The position numbers were made by a program, and so were the translations under genes. From Rhizobium sp. NFR03 (GTDB taxonomy: Bacteria > Pseudomonadota > Alphaproteobacteria > Rhizobiales > Rhizobiaceae), in the NCBI RefSeq assembly GCF_900111275.1, contig NZ_FOGR01000004.1, positions 434,001 to 498,000 on the forward strand: a DNA stretch of 64,000 nt, written 5' to 3'. The notes beneath the pieces were generated by a model. It did no database searches, was not told the origin of the DNA, and worked only from the letters and a program-made list of their open reading frames with translations. Shown here one piece after another: positions 1 through 7,876 of this stretch (within the stretch, counting starts at the first letter, position 1; each line of letters begins with the position of its first letter).

Positions 1-247
1 CCTTTGCGGCGCGGACGGCCTCCACAGCCTCCTCGCCCTGCCGACAGGTGACGATCTCGTCGATGACGGCGGCCTCGGTTGCAGGTCCGTCGCCGAAGAG
101 ATCGGCGGACAGGGCGTCGTAATCGCTGTTCGCGTCATCGGCCGTATCCGCAACAAGGTCGGCAAAGATCCGGTGGTAGGCATCCAGAATGCCCGCCTCG
201 TCATCGCAGATCAGGATACGGCGTTTCTCATATGTCGGTAGGGTCAT
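1..247 (-). CDS. Response regulator, receiver domain (partial, C-terminus outside window)
   Basis: The 82 residues present begin with a receiver-type beta strand and acidic pocket (RRILICDDEAGILDAY), the usual start of a CheY-like domain. The phosphorylated Asp and any output domain lie beyond the left edge, so the output type is unknown. A long insertion rich in Asp and Ala separates the first strand/helix from the next, which is unusual for a compact receiver. Its ATG overlaps the stop of the upstream sensor kinase (ATGA, 4 bp), so the two are one transcription and translation unit and probably a cognate pair. Confidence 0.8.
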   Translation of the reverse strand, partial: MTLPTYEKRRILICDDEAGILDAYHRIFADLVADTADDANSDYDALSADLFGDGPATEAAVIDEIVTCRQGEEAVEAVRAAK

Positions 248-2067
248 GCCGCATCTCGTCTCGAAAGGGCAGCGGGAAGGATGATCTTGAACGTGGCGCC
301 GCGCTGCGGCCCGTCACTTTCAACGGACAGGCGACCGCCCATGGCATTCACGGCATTTGCGCACCAGTGCAGCCCGACGCCGCGTTTTCCGCCGCTTTTG
401 GTCGTGAAGCCCTTTTCAAACAGGCGGACACGGTTTGCGCTGTCGATGCCGACACCGTCATCGCGCACGGTAAGCTCCACACTGGCGTTGCCGTCAGCGT
501 CAGCCATCCGCCGCGTCGTTATGTGCACATGGCCCGCCCCCGCGCCCGAGGCATCGATCGCCTCGGCAGCGTTGACGATCAGATTGCCGAGCACCTGTTC
601 CAGCGGAACCCGGTGGCCAAGAACCGTGAAGCTTCGAAGCTCGCTCACGTCGACGACAATTCCGTTGCGGCGTTCGATGAGCGGCAGTGCGTTGCGCAGC
701 GATGCCGCGATATCCACCTCGTCCAGCACGCGGTCGCGCTGGGCGGAGCGGTCCTGCTCCTTGAGAATATCATCGACATGCCGGAGCATGGAGACGAGCG
801 AGCCCACCTCCTCCAGTCGTGCGCGATCCTCCTCCATCAGCCGGGCGGACGACAAGGCGACGAACTGCTGGAGCTTCGCCGCGCGGTCAGGCGCGAGACC
901 GGGTTCGTTCAGCTGGTCCAGAGCCTTGGTCAGGTTCTGCTTCCACGGCGCGGCATTCGTTTTCGCGAGCTCCCAGGCGACGACCGAAATGGGGCTCAGC
1001 GCGTTGCGCACGTTGTGGAGGAGGCCCGCGGCCTCGTCCGCGGCGCCGTGATCGTAGTCCTGCCGCCGTAGCCTGTCGCGAAGCTCATCGAGCTGCCCGG
1101 CCATCTGGTTGAAGGAGACCACGGTTTCGCTCAACTCGTCGCGCTTTCCGTCCTCCGGCATCGCATCGAGATGACCCGTGGCCGCAACCGAGAGGAGGTG
1201 GGAGCGAAGCGTCTCGATACGGCGAATGACGATGTGGCGCAGGATGACGCCAAGCGCGAGAAGCAGGATCGTGGCGCCGGCCAGCAACAGGAGCAGCGTC
1301 GTCTGGATGGTCTTTTCGCCAAGGGCCGTGATGTCGCGCATCGTGTGCGATCGGATCATCGCGAGAGCTCGTCCATCCGGACCGATTAGCGGATCGACCC
1401 TGTCGACCGTTGCCCCACTCTGCGCCAGCGGGCGGCTGGGAAAAGTGGAGGTTGAAAGAAGCTCGAAATCGACACGGGTCGCGGACCGGATCGCGTCCAT
1501 GTCGAGAAGCCTGCCGAGGATCAGCGTACCCACCTGCCCGCCGGACCTGTCGGAGCGCAGGATGGGCGAAATACCGATGACGGCCAGCCCCTCCGGGGTG
1601 TTCAGCAGTGACGAGCGGATGTCGATGTCCGTCGAGCGCGACAGAAACGGGCTGCCGGCGGGCACCCTGTCGGTGGAAAGCAGCTTGAGGGGCCGCGGCT
1701 CGTCCGCGTCGAAAGCAAAGCCGGTATCGTGCACCACGCGCCCTTCCCCGTCGAGCGCGACGAAGTAGTTGACGCCAAGCGTTTTCAGGGATTCGGCGGT
1801 GATGTTCTTCTCTTCATAGTCAGGCGCGAGGCCCTTCATGAAATCGTGGGTATCGTCCCAGATGGCATAATCACCGGCACTGCTGGCGACCTGATCCTTC
1901 TGCAGCTGAATGGCCTCCAGAACGCGGCTCTGGTTTCGCTCGGCAGCCTGTTCCTCCAGAGCGGAGAAACTGGGCAGCACGGCAAGCCGCAGCGTGGCGA
2001 AGTTGAGAATGGCGGATACGGCGACGACACCGAGAAGCGCAACATTCAATTTGGTTACAAGACGCAT
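244..2067 (-). CDS. Membrane sensor histidine kinase with CHASE4-like periplasmic domain
   Basis: 607 residues. One membrane segment near residues 8-30 is followed by a periplasmic region containing the CHASE4-like stretch AGDYAIWDDTHDFM. A second membrane segment (about 255-275), a HAMP linker, a dimerisation helix with HNVRN around His351 and a GHKL ATPase domain (N box near LIVNAAEAI, then DDGVGID and GKRGVGLH) follow. The HNVRN box differs from the common HE/D-x-R-T-P box, so this is not a classical HisKA kinase. I chose the ATG at 2067 because AGGGG lies 8 nt upstream; an in-frame ATG at 2091 has a poorer site. It should phosphorylate the overlapping downstream response regulator. The ligand is unknown. 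Confidence 0.88.
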   Translation of the reverse strand: MRLVTKLNVALLGVVAVSAILNFATLRLAVLPSFSALEEQAAERNQSRVLEAIQLQKDQVASSAGDYAIWDDTHDFMKGLAPDYEEKNITAESLKTLGVNYFVALDGEGRVVHDTGFAFDADEPRPLKLLSTDRVPAGSPFLSRSTDIDIRSSLLNTPEGLAVIGISPILRSDRSGGQVGTLILGRLLDMDAIRSATRVDFELLSTSTFPSRPLAQSGATVDRVDPLIGPDGRALAMIRSHTMRDITALGEKTIQTTLLLLLAGATILLLALGVILRHIVIRRIETLRSHLLSVAATGHLDAMPEDGKRDELSETVVSFNQMAGQLDELRDRLRRQDYDHGAADEAAGLLHNVRNALSPISVVAWELAKTNAAPWKQNLTKALDQLNEPGLAPDRAAKLQQFVALSSARLMEEDRARLEEVGSLVSMLRHVDDILKEQDRSAQRDRVLDEVDIAASLRNALPLIERRNGIVVDVSELRSFTVLGHRVPLEQVLGNLIVNAAEAIDASGAGAGHVHITTRRMADADGNASVELTVRDDGVGIDSANRVRLFEKGFTTKSGGKRGVGLHWCANAVNAMGGRLSVESDGPQRGATFKIILPAALSRRDAA

Positions 2068-2346
2068 GAAAGATCCCCTGCGGGAAGGCATACACCGTCT
2101 TTGTAAAGTCGCGGTTGCAAAGGGTGGTTAATGTGTTTTCCCGGGCATCGACCTTCTCTCATGGCGCTCACTATGTTTGCCGAAACTATCGGACCTCCGC
2201 AGATAGAGGAGGGGTTGAGGACGGTTCGTCGGCTTCCGACTTAAGTCCTAGGTGACGGACCCTATCCATGGACTGAAGTCCCGGTCAGGAACCAACATGG
2301 TCGGCTGAGCCTTTCTGTTGCGAACCACAACACAAGGACCAGAACC

Positions 2347-2748
2347 ATGAAAACCGCCCTTCTCATTCCTTTCGCCGTGATGTCGCTCGGCTTCGGCACG
2401 GCCGCCTATGCTGACGGTAGCGGCACCGTAACCGGTCTTGCAGGCGGCGCGGCAACGGGTGCCGTTGTTGGCGGCCCTGTCGGCGCCGTCGTCGGTGGCG
2501 CCGTCGGCGCGATTGCCGGCACCGCGATCGACCCGCCGCCGGAGCGCGTCGTCACCTATGTTCGCGAGCAGCCCATGCCGACGCAGCGCGTCGTCGTCGA
2601 AGAGCCCATCGTGGTCGGCAAGCGCGTGCCGCAGACGGTCGTGCTCACGCCGATCCCGGAAGATCCGACCTATTCCTATGCCATCGTCGACCAGCAGCGC
2701 CTGATCGTCGATCCGCAGACCGGTCAGGTCGTCCAGATCGTTCAGTAA
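2347..2748 (+). CDS. Small exported glycine-zipper / DUF1236-type protein
   Basis: 133 residues. A cleavable signal peptide (cut near AAYA-DG) is followed by a glycine-zipper stretch around residues 30-60 with repeated GGxxG spacing, then a charged segment ending in DPQTGQVVQIVQ. The C-terminal part resembles DUF1236, common in rhizobial exported proteins of unknown role. Glycine zippers usually insert in or associate with membranes. It is monocistronic, with its own terminator directly downstream. Function is unknown. Confidence 0.75.
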   Translation: MKTALLIPFAVMSLGFGTAAYADGSGTVTGLAGGAATGAVVGGPVGAVVGGAVGAIAGTAIDPPPERVVTYVREQPMPTQRVVVEEPIVVGKRVPQTVVLTPIPEDPTYSYAIVDQQRLIVDPQTGQVVQIVQ

Positions 2749-2770
2749 GCGAATTCTTGAGTTCAACGAA

Positions 2771-2798
2771 GAGGCTCCTCGCAAGAGGGGCCTTTTTC
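2771..2798 (+). terminator. Rho-independent terminator of the DUF1236-type gene
   Basis: A 9-bp stem (AGGCTCCTC / GAGGGGCCT, one G-T pair) closes a GCAA tetraloop and is followed by a run of T. It lies 23 nt after the stop codon and just before the end of the convergent LysR gene. Confidence 0.85.
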
Positions 2799-2801
2799 GT
2801 G

Positions 2802-3689
2802 TCAGGCCTTCAACGCGTCCACGACGATCCTGAAGGCGGAGGAGTTTTGCCGGCGGCTGGGATAATAGAGGTAGTAGCCAGGAAACGAGGCGCACCAGTC
2901 GTCAAGAACCTGAATGAGGCGCCCAGCCTCGATGTCGGCGGTGACGAGGCTTTCCGGAACATAGGCGATACCATAGCCGGCGACCGCCGCATCGATCATC
3001 GCATAGGACGTGTTGAACGTCAGCTGTCCCTCCACACGAACCCGAACCTCACGACCATCCTTCTCGAACTCCCAGGCGTAAAGGCCTCCGGCGCGGGCCT
3101 GCCGGTGATTGATGCAGACATGAGCGACGAGATCCTGCGGTGTCGTGGGTATCGGGCGTGTCGCCAGATAATCCGGCGCTGCGACCGCAACCAGTCGCCA
3201 GTCCGGGCCGATGCGAACCGCGATCATGTCCTTGTCCAGACTCTCGCCCAGCCGCACACCGGCATCGAATTTCTCTTCCACAATATTGCGGAAACCGTTG
3301 TCGCTGTTGAGTTCGACCTTGATGTCGGGATATTCGCGCAGCAACGGGCGAAGCTTCGGCCAGACGATGCTCTCCTGCGCATAGTCGGACAAGGTGATGC
3401 GGACCGAGCCGGTCGGTTTGTCGCGGATCTCCATCAGTTCGTCGATCTCGGTTTCGAGTTCCTCGAGACGTGGCGCGAGCGACCGGATCAGGCGCTCGCC
3501 CGCCTCCGTCGGAGCAACGCTGCGCGTGGTGCGGGTAAGCAGGCGCAGGCCCATGCGCGCCTCCAGCTTCTTGATCGTGTGACTGATGGTCGACTGCGAC
3601 GTGCCGAGCTTCGCGGCGGCCTTGGTGAAACTCCGCTCCTCCGCAACGGCGAGAAACCAGAGCATGTCGTTTAGATCTTCGCGTTTCAT
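2802..3689 (-). CDS. LysR-family transcriptional regulator
   Basis: 295 residues, standard length. The N-terminal winged helix (about residues 5-64) has the usual pattern SFTKAAAKLGTSQSTISHTIKKLE and the RLLTRTTRSVAPTEAG wing. The rest is the periplasmic-binding-like effector domain. It is divergent from the MFS exporter gene with a 96-bp gap that contains a short inverted repeat TGATG-N2-CATCA (3711-3722), a possible binding site. By LysR habit it likely controls the MFS/hydrolase/cyclophilin-like operon and itself. The effector is unknown. Confidence 0.92.
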   Translation of the reverse strand: MKREDLNDMLWFLAVAEERSFTKAAAKLGTSQSTISHTIKKLEARMGLRLLTRTTRSVAPTEAGERLIRSLAPRLEELETEIDELMEIRDKPTGSVRITLSDYAQESIVWPKLRPLLREYPDIKVELNSDNGFRNIVEEKFDAGVRLGESLDKDMIAVRIGPDWRLVAVAAPDYLATRPIPTTPQDLVAHVCINHRQARAGGLYAWEFEKDGREVRVRVEGQLTFNTSYAMIDAAVAGYGIAYVPESLVTADIEAGRLIQVLDDWCASFPGYYLYYPSRRQNSSAFRIVVDALKA

Positions 3690-3785
3690 TGCTGGCTCGC
3701 CATCTCCGATTGATGTCCATCATCGATAAGTCCATGCGGATTGCAACGGCTAATTCCCGAACTGCATCCGGTCTATCTTGCCCGC

Positions 3786-5051
3786 ATGACACATCATGCA
3801 CTTACCCAGGATATTGCAGACATCGACCGTGGTGCGCCGGGAACACGCGGCACGGCGACACCGGGCGTGCCCAAGGCCGCATGGGGGGCCGTTTTCTCCA
3901 TGGCGCTCTGCGTTTCCGTCCTCATCGCTTCCGAATTCATGCCGGTCAGCCTTCTCTCTCCCATTGCTAACGAGCTGGGCGTGACGGAAGGCCGCGCCGG
4001 ACAGGCGATCTCGATCTCCGGCGTCTTCGCCGTCATCACCAGCCTCTTCGTGGCCGGCCTGACGCGCAAGGTGGACAGGCGGCTGGTGCTGGCGTCGTTT
4101 TCCCTGATGCTGGTGATCTCGGGAACGATCGTGACGTTCTCGCCGAACTATCTGGTTCTCATGATCGGGCGTGCTCTGCTGGGTGTCGCGATCGGCGGCT
4201 TCTGGTCCATGTCGACAGCAATCGTGATGCGTCTTGTCCCGGAAGATGCCGTTCCCAAGGGGCTGGCGATGCTGAATGCTGGGAATGCAATAGCCGCGAC
4301 GATTTCGGCGCCGCTCGGAAGCCTGCTCGGTAGCGCTATCGGCTGGCGCGGCGCCTTCTTCGCCGTGGTTCCCGTCGCGCTCCTAGCCCTCGTCTGGCAA
4401 TGGGTCAGCCTCCCCTCACTGCCGCCGCGCCACATCGAAGCCGGAGCCACGGCCGAAAACACCTCGGGCGGGACGTCGCCCAACGCTTTCCGGCTTCTCC
4501 TTCGGCCGCATGTGGCGATCGGCATGGCATCGATCCTGTTTCTCTTCATGGGGCAGTTCGCGCTTTTCACCTATCTCCGGCCTTTCCTGGAAACGGTGAC
4601 AGCGGTGTCGATCTCGACCTTGTCGCTTCTTCTCTTTCTCATGGGGTTGGCGGGCGTTGTTGGCACTTACCTCATCGGTCACCTGCTGAACGACCGGCTG
4701 TTTCCCGTTCTGGTCACGATCCCGCTGGTGATGGCGGTGATTGCGCTGGGGCTGATCGCCTTCGGCTCGTCCACGGCCCTGACGGCCATTCTCCTCATCG
4801 GCTGGGGCATGTTCGGCACGGCGGCCCCGGTCGCTTGGGGTACGTGGCTCAGCCGGACCATGCCGGATGATGCCGAAGCCGGCGGCGGGTTGCAGGTGGC
4901 GACCATTCAGCTTGCCATCACGCTCGGCGCGTCCACAGGCGGCATGTTCTTCGATGCCACCGGCTGGTGGATGACCTTCCTGTTTGCAGCGGTGCTTCTC
5001 GCCGGCTCCTCCCTCCTCACCGCGGCAGCGCTGCGCCCGCGATGCCGCTGA
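3786..5051 (+). CDS. MFS drug/sugar efflux transporter (DHA1 type)
   Basis: 421 residues with about 12 hydrophobic segments. It has the MFS loop 2-3 pattern (GLTRKVDRRLVL) and the antiporter-type helix 5 (NAGNAIAATISAPLGSLLG). It most resembles the AraJ/YdhP branch of inner-membrane exporters. A longer reading from 3741 exists, but 3786 begins the part that looks like the family. It heads an apparent operon with the Tat-exported hydrolase (52 nt later) and the cyclophilin-like protein, under the divergent LysR regulator. The substrate cannot be read from the sequence. Confidence 0.88.
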   Translation: MTHHALTQDIADIDRGAPGTRGTATPGVPKAAWGAVFSMALCVSVLIASEFMPVSLLSPIANELGVTEGRAGQAISISGVFAVITSLFVAGLTRKVDRRLVLASFSLMLVISGTIVTFSPNYLVLMIGRALLGVAIGGFWSMSTAIVMRLVPEDAVPKGLAMLNAGNAIAATISAPLGSLLGSAIGWRGAFFAVVPVALLALVWQWVSLPSLPPRHIEAGATAENTSGGTSPNAFRLLLRPHVAIGMASILFLFMGQFALFTYLRPFLETVTAVSISTLSLLLFLMGLAGVVGTYLIGHLLNDRLFPVLVTIPLVMAVIALGLIAFGSSTALTAILLIGWGMFGTAAPVAWGTWLSRTMPDDAEAGGGLQVATIQLAITLGASTGGMFFDATGWWMTFLFAAVLLAGSSLLTAAALRPRCR

Positions 5052-5103
5052 CAGAAAGCGGCACCGTTCTCTTCCCCGCTACACCCGAACAAGGACCACC
5101 GAA

Positions 5104-6213
5104 ATGACCCATGAAACCCAGCTCGACAAACTGAAGACGACGACGAGCGGCCTTGAGCGCCGCTACATTCTGAAAATGGCCGGCGCGGGCGTCGCCGCGC
5201 TCGGGGCAAGCTCCTTTTTCGACGCAGTGTCCGCACGGGCTCAGGACATGTCCAACGGTGCTTCCAATTTCTACACCAGCGATCGGGTGACCGTGCAGAA
5301 GGTCACGTTCAAGACCCAGTACCAGACGTCTGTCGCCGGCAACCTGTTCGTGCCAGACAACATGGACCGGGCGGTCAAAAACCCGGCGATCATCGTGGGT
5401 CATCCCATGGGTGCGGTGAAAGAGCAGAGTGCCAACCTCTACGCCACCAGGATGGCAGAGCAAGGTTTCGTTGCCATGTCGATCGACCTGCCCTTCTGGG
5501 GTGAGAGCGAGGGGCAGCCACGGAATTTGGTGTCACCGGAGGCTTACGCGGAAGCATTCAGCGCCGGCGTCGATTTCCTCGGGTCGCAGGCGTTTGTGGA
5601 TCGCAGGAACATCGGCGCGATCGGTGTCTGCGGCAGCGGCAGTTTTGTCATCAGCGCTGCCAAGATCGACCCGCGCATCAAGGCGATTGCCACCGTCAGC
5701 ATGTACGACATGGGCGCTGCATTCCGCGATGCGCTGAACAAGTCCCAGACGGTCGAGCAGCGCAAGGCGTTCATCTCCACGGCCGCCGAGCAGCGCTGGG
5801 CGGAGGCAGACGGTGCAAATCCGCAGTATATCGGCGGCACCACCCTGGAACTGACAGCAGATACCGACCCGATCCAGCGCGAATTCTATGACTTCTACCG
5901 CACCCCGCGCGGCGCGTTCACGCCGGCGGGCGTCACCCGGGAGACGACGACGAAGCCGAGTCTCAGCAGCAGCGTCAAGTTCATGAACTTCTACCCGTTC
6001 AACGATATCGAGACGATCTCGCCACGCCCGATGCTGTTCATCTCCGGTGATCAGGCGCATTCGAAGGAGTTCAGCCAGGACGCCTACAACAGAGCCTCGG
6101 AACCGAAGGAACTCGTCTGGATCAAGGGAGCGGGCCATGTCGATCTCTACGATCGGGTGGATCTCATTCCCTTCGAGAAGCTGAAGGGCTTTTTCGACCA
6201 GCATCTTGCTTGA
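5104..6213 (+). CDS. Tat-exported alpha/beta hydrolase, dienelactone-hydrolase-like
   Basis: 369 residues. The N-terminus has a twin-arginine signal (ERRYILKMAG, then a hydrophobic stretch ending ARAQ), so the enzyme is probably exported folded. The nucleophile elbow reads GVCGSGS around residues 174-180, with Cys176 at the position that carries Cys in dienelactone hydrolases; Ser178 is next to it. The catalytic His is likely His345 (GAGHVDLYD), and ISGDQAHS holds the acid region. AAGGA precedes the chosen ATG. Close relatives are annotated as YcjY/DLH-family hydrolases; the natural substrate is unknown. Confidence 0.85.
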   Translation: MTHETQLDKLKTTTSGLERRYILKMAGAGVAALGASSFFDAVSARAQDMSNGASNFYTSDRVTVQKVTFKTQYQTSVAGNLFVPDNMDRAVKNPAIIVGHPMGAVKEQSANLYATRMAEQGFVAMSIDLPFWGESEGQPRNLVSPEAYAEAFSAGVDFLGSQAFVDRRNIGAIGVCGSGSFVISAAKIDPRIKAIATVSMYDMGAAFRDALNKSQTVEQRKAFISTAAEQRWAEADGANPQYIGGTTLELTADTDPIQREFYDFYRTPRGAFTPAGVTRETTTKPSLSSSVKFMNFYPFNDIETISPRPMLFISGDQAHSKEFSQDAYNRASEPKELVWIKGAGHVDLYDRVDLIPFEKLKGFFDQHLA

Positions 6214-6246
6214 ACCCGGATCCGGGCTGGCACCGAGAGGCCGAAC

Positions 6247-6666
6247 ATGAATGACATCGCAGGCGCAGCCCTGATTTCCGCTATGTTTTCGCTTGTCACG
6301 GGAGAAACAGCCTTGGCGCAGGATCGCATCCGCATCTCCTCCAAATGGGGTGACGTGACCGCACATCTCGGCGATAACCCTGCTTCTCAGGCACTTTCAG
6401 CCATGTTGCCGCTGACGATCGAGATGAACGACCATCTGCGTCAGGAGAAAACCGGCCATCTGCCGAAATCTCTGCCTGCTGCGCCGCGCCAGCGCGCGTT
6501 CTCCGCCGGCACGCTCGGCCTGTGGAGCAGTGGTGACATCGTTATCTATTATCGGGATGGGCGCGTACCATCGCCTGGCATCGTTATCCTCGGGCAGGTC
6601 GACGGAGACGTCTCGATCTTCGACCGTCCCGGCAAGGTCAAGATCACGGTGGACAAGGCACGCTGA
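6247..6666 (+). CDS. Exported cyclophilin-like fold protein
   Basis: 139 residues. A short signal peptide (about 1-25, ending ALAQ) precedes a domain with the layout of the bacterial cyclophilin-like family: RIRISSKWGDVTAHLGDNPASQ, a GTLGLWSSGDIVIYYRDGR strand pair and ILGQVDGDVSIFD. It lies 33 nt after the hydrolase, probably the third gene of the LysR-controlled operon. The family is often found beside oxidoreductases and exporters; a prolyl isomerase activity has not been shown for such short forms. Confidence 0.8.
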   Translation: MNDIAGAALISAMFSLVTGETALAQDRIRISSKWGDVTAHLGDNPASQALSAMLPLTIEMNDHLRQEKTGHLPKSLPAAPRQRAFSAGTLGLWSSGDIVIYYRDGRVPSPGIVILGQVDGDVSIFDRPGKVKITVDKAR

Positions 6667-6796
6667 TGGCGCGCGCTCTTCCGTCATATTCATCTCCAGG
6701 AAGGGCAGCTTGTGCTGCCCTTCTTCAGGTTCGCGGCGAGGCCGCCCGGGCTCAGACCTCTTCCTGGATTTACACCGCTGCTGCGCTAACCCGGCG

Positions 6797-7753
6797 TCAG
6801 CCTTTCAACGAACGCAGGAAGTTGACAAGCTCCACCTGACGACGGGAGGCGGATGTCACCTCCTCGTCAACGCCAATCTGCCATGCAAGGTCCTGCCGGT
6901 CAGGATTTCGGTCGAGGCCTTCCAGCATGCGGGCATAGGCTTCCACAGCCTCTTTATTCTCGGCAAGCCCCTGTTCCAGCACGTCCTTCGACTGACGGCG
7001 AATGGAGGCGGCGATCTCGGAAAGATCGAGTTCCGGGTGATACTGCACGCCCCAGAAAACGCCGTTTCCCGATCGGATTTCCGCGGCTTCGGTCGGCGTT
7101 GCCTTGGATTGCGCCAGCCGGATGGCGCCCGGCGGGAGGTGATCGACCACGCTCGAATGCATGGCGGGTGCCGCCCAGACCTGCGGCCGGCCGTGAAAGA
7201 GCGGATGATCCCTCCCCTCGGCGGTCGGTACGATGTCGCGCGCAAATCCGACCTGCATGCCGGCCTCGCGTGGCTTGCAGCGCCCGCCGGCGGCGACGGC
7301 TGCGATCTGCAGCCCGGCACAGGAGCCGAACGCCGGAGTTCCCGCCGCAAACACGCGTGTCATGAAGGCCGCAGCCGAGCGCGTCTCCTCCGTCTGCTTG
7401 TGCATCTGAATGGGTGAACCGGCAAAGAGGACCCCATCGATGTTTGAGAAATCAGGGGACGTGTCGTCGCCTTCGACGCAGCAGATCGTCCCGATCAAGG
7501 CATCCGGATCAATCTTTCGAAGCGTCGTTGCATAGGTTTCGTAGGAGGCGGCGCCACTGGCTTTGCGGCGCTCGTTTTTCTCGTCGGCAGTTTCGCTGTC
7601 GACCACAAGGAGGCGAAGAGGCAAGAGATATCCGATCGGGTCATGAAGATGCACCCGGTAACGCACTGCCGCGATGATGGTTCGACTGAACCCCGCGGTG
7701 GCTGGCTTAAGCGCGTCCGCTCGGGCAAGCAACGTCATCTCACGTTGTTTCAT
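6797..7753 (-). CDS. Class I glutamine amidotransferase-like protein
   Basis: 318 residues from the chosen start. The triad is visible: Cys145 in AFGSCAGLQ, His239 and Glu241 in VQYHPELD. The domain is a stand-alone GATase1, close to GMP-synthase-type amidotransferases and gamma-glutamyl hydrolases such as PuuD. No synthetase domain follows. The ATG at 7753 has AAGGG upstream, but the first about 48 residues are not typical; a TTG start shortly before LRLLVVDSE would give the usual family length. It stands alone, divergent from the hybrid kinase gene. Confidence 0.82.
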   Translation of the reverse strand: MKQREMTLLARADALKPATAGFSRTIIAAVRYRVHLHDPIGYLLPLRLLVVDSETADEKNERRKASGAASYETYATTLRKIDPDALIGTICCVEGDDTSPDFSNIDGVLFAGSPIQMHKQTEETRSAAAFMTRVFAAGTPAFGSCAGLQIAAVAAGGRCKPREAGMQVGFARDIVPTAEGRDHPLFHGRPQVWAAPAMHSSVVDHLPPGAIRLAQSKATPTEAAEIRSGNGVFWGVQYHPELDLSEIAASIRRQSKDVLEQGLAENKEAVEAYARMLEGLDRNPDRQDLAWQIGVDEEVTSASRRQVELVNFLRSLKG

Positions 7754-7876
7754 GCTTACCCTTGCGCCGGCCTCCCGCCCGGCCTGAAAAGGTTGCTTCC
7801 GTCTTACGCGGATTGTACCCCTGTGGAACGCGCAATCGAAACCGTGACGAAGAGCCACCGGGATAAGGGAGACGAC

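Noticed and set aside
2288-2319. GGAAC followed by TGTT upstream of the DUF1236-type gene, as an EcfG promoter
   Set aside because: The spacer is 23 nt to the TGTT box, far from the required 16-17.
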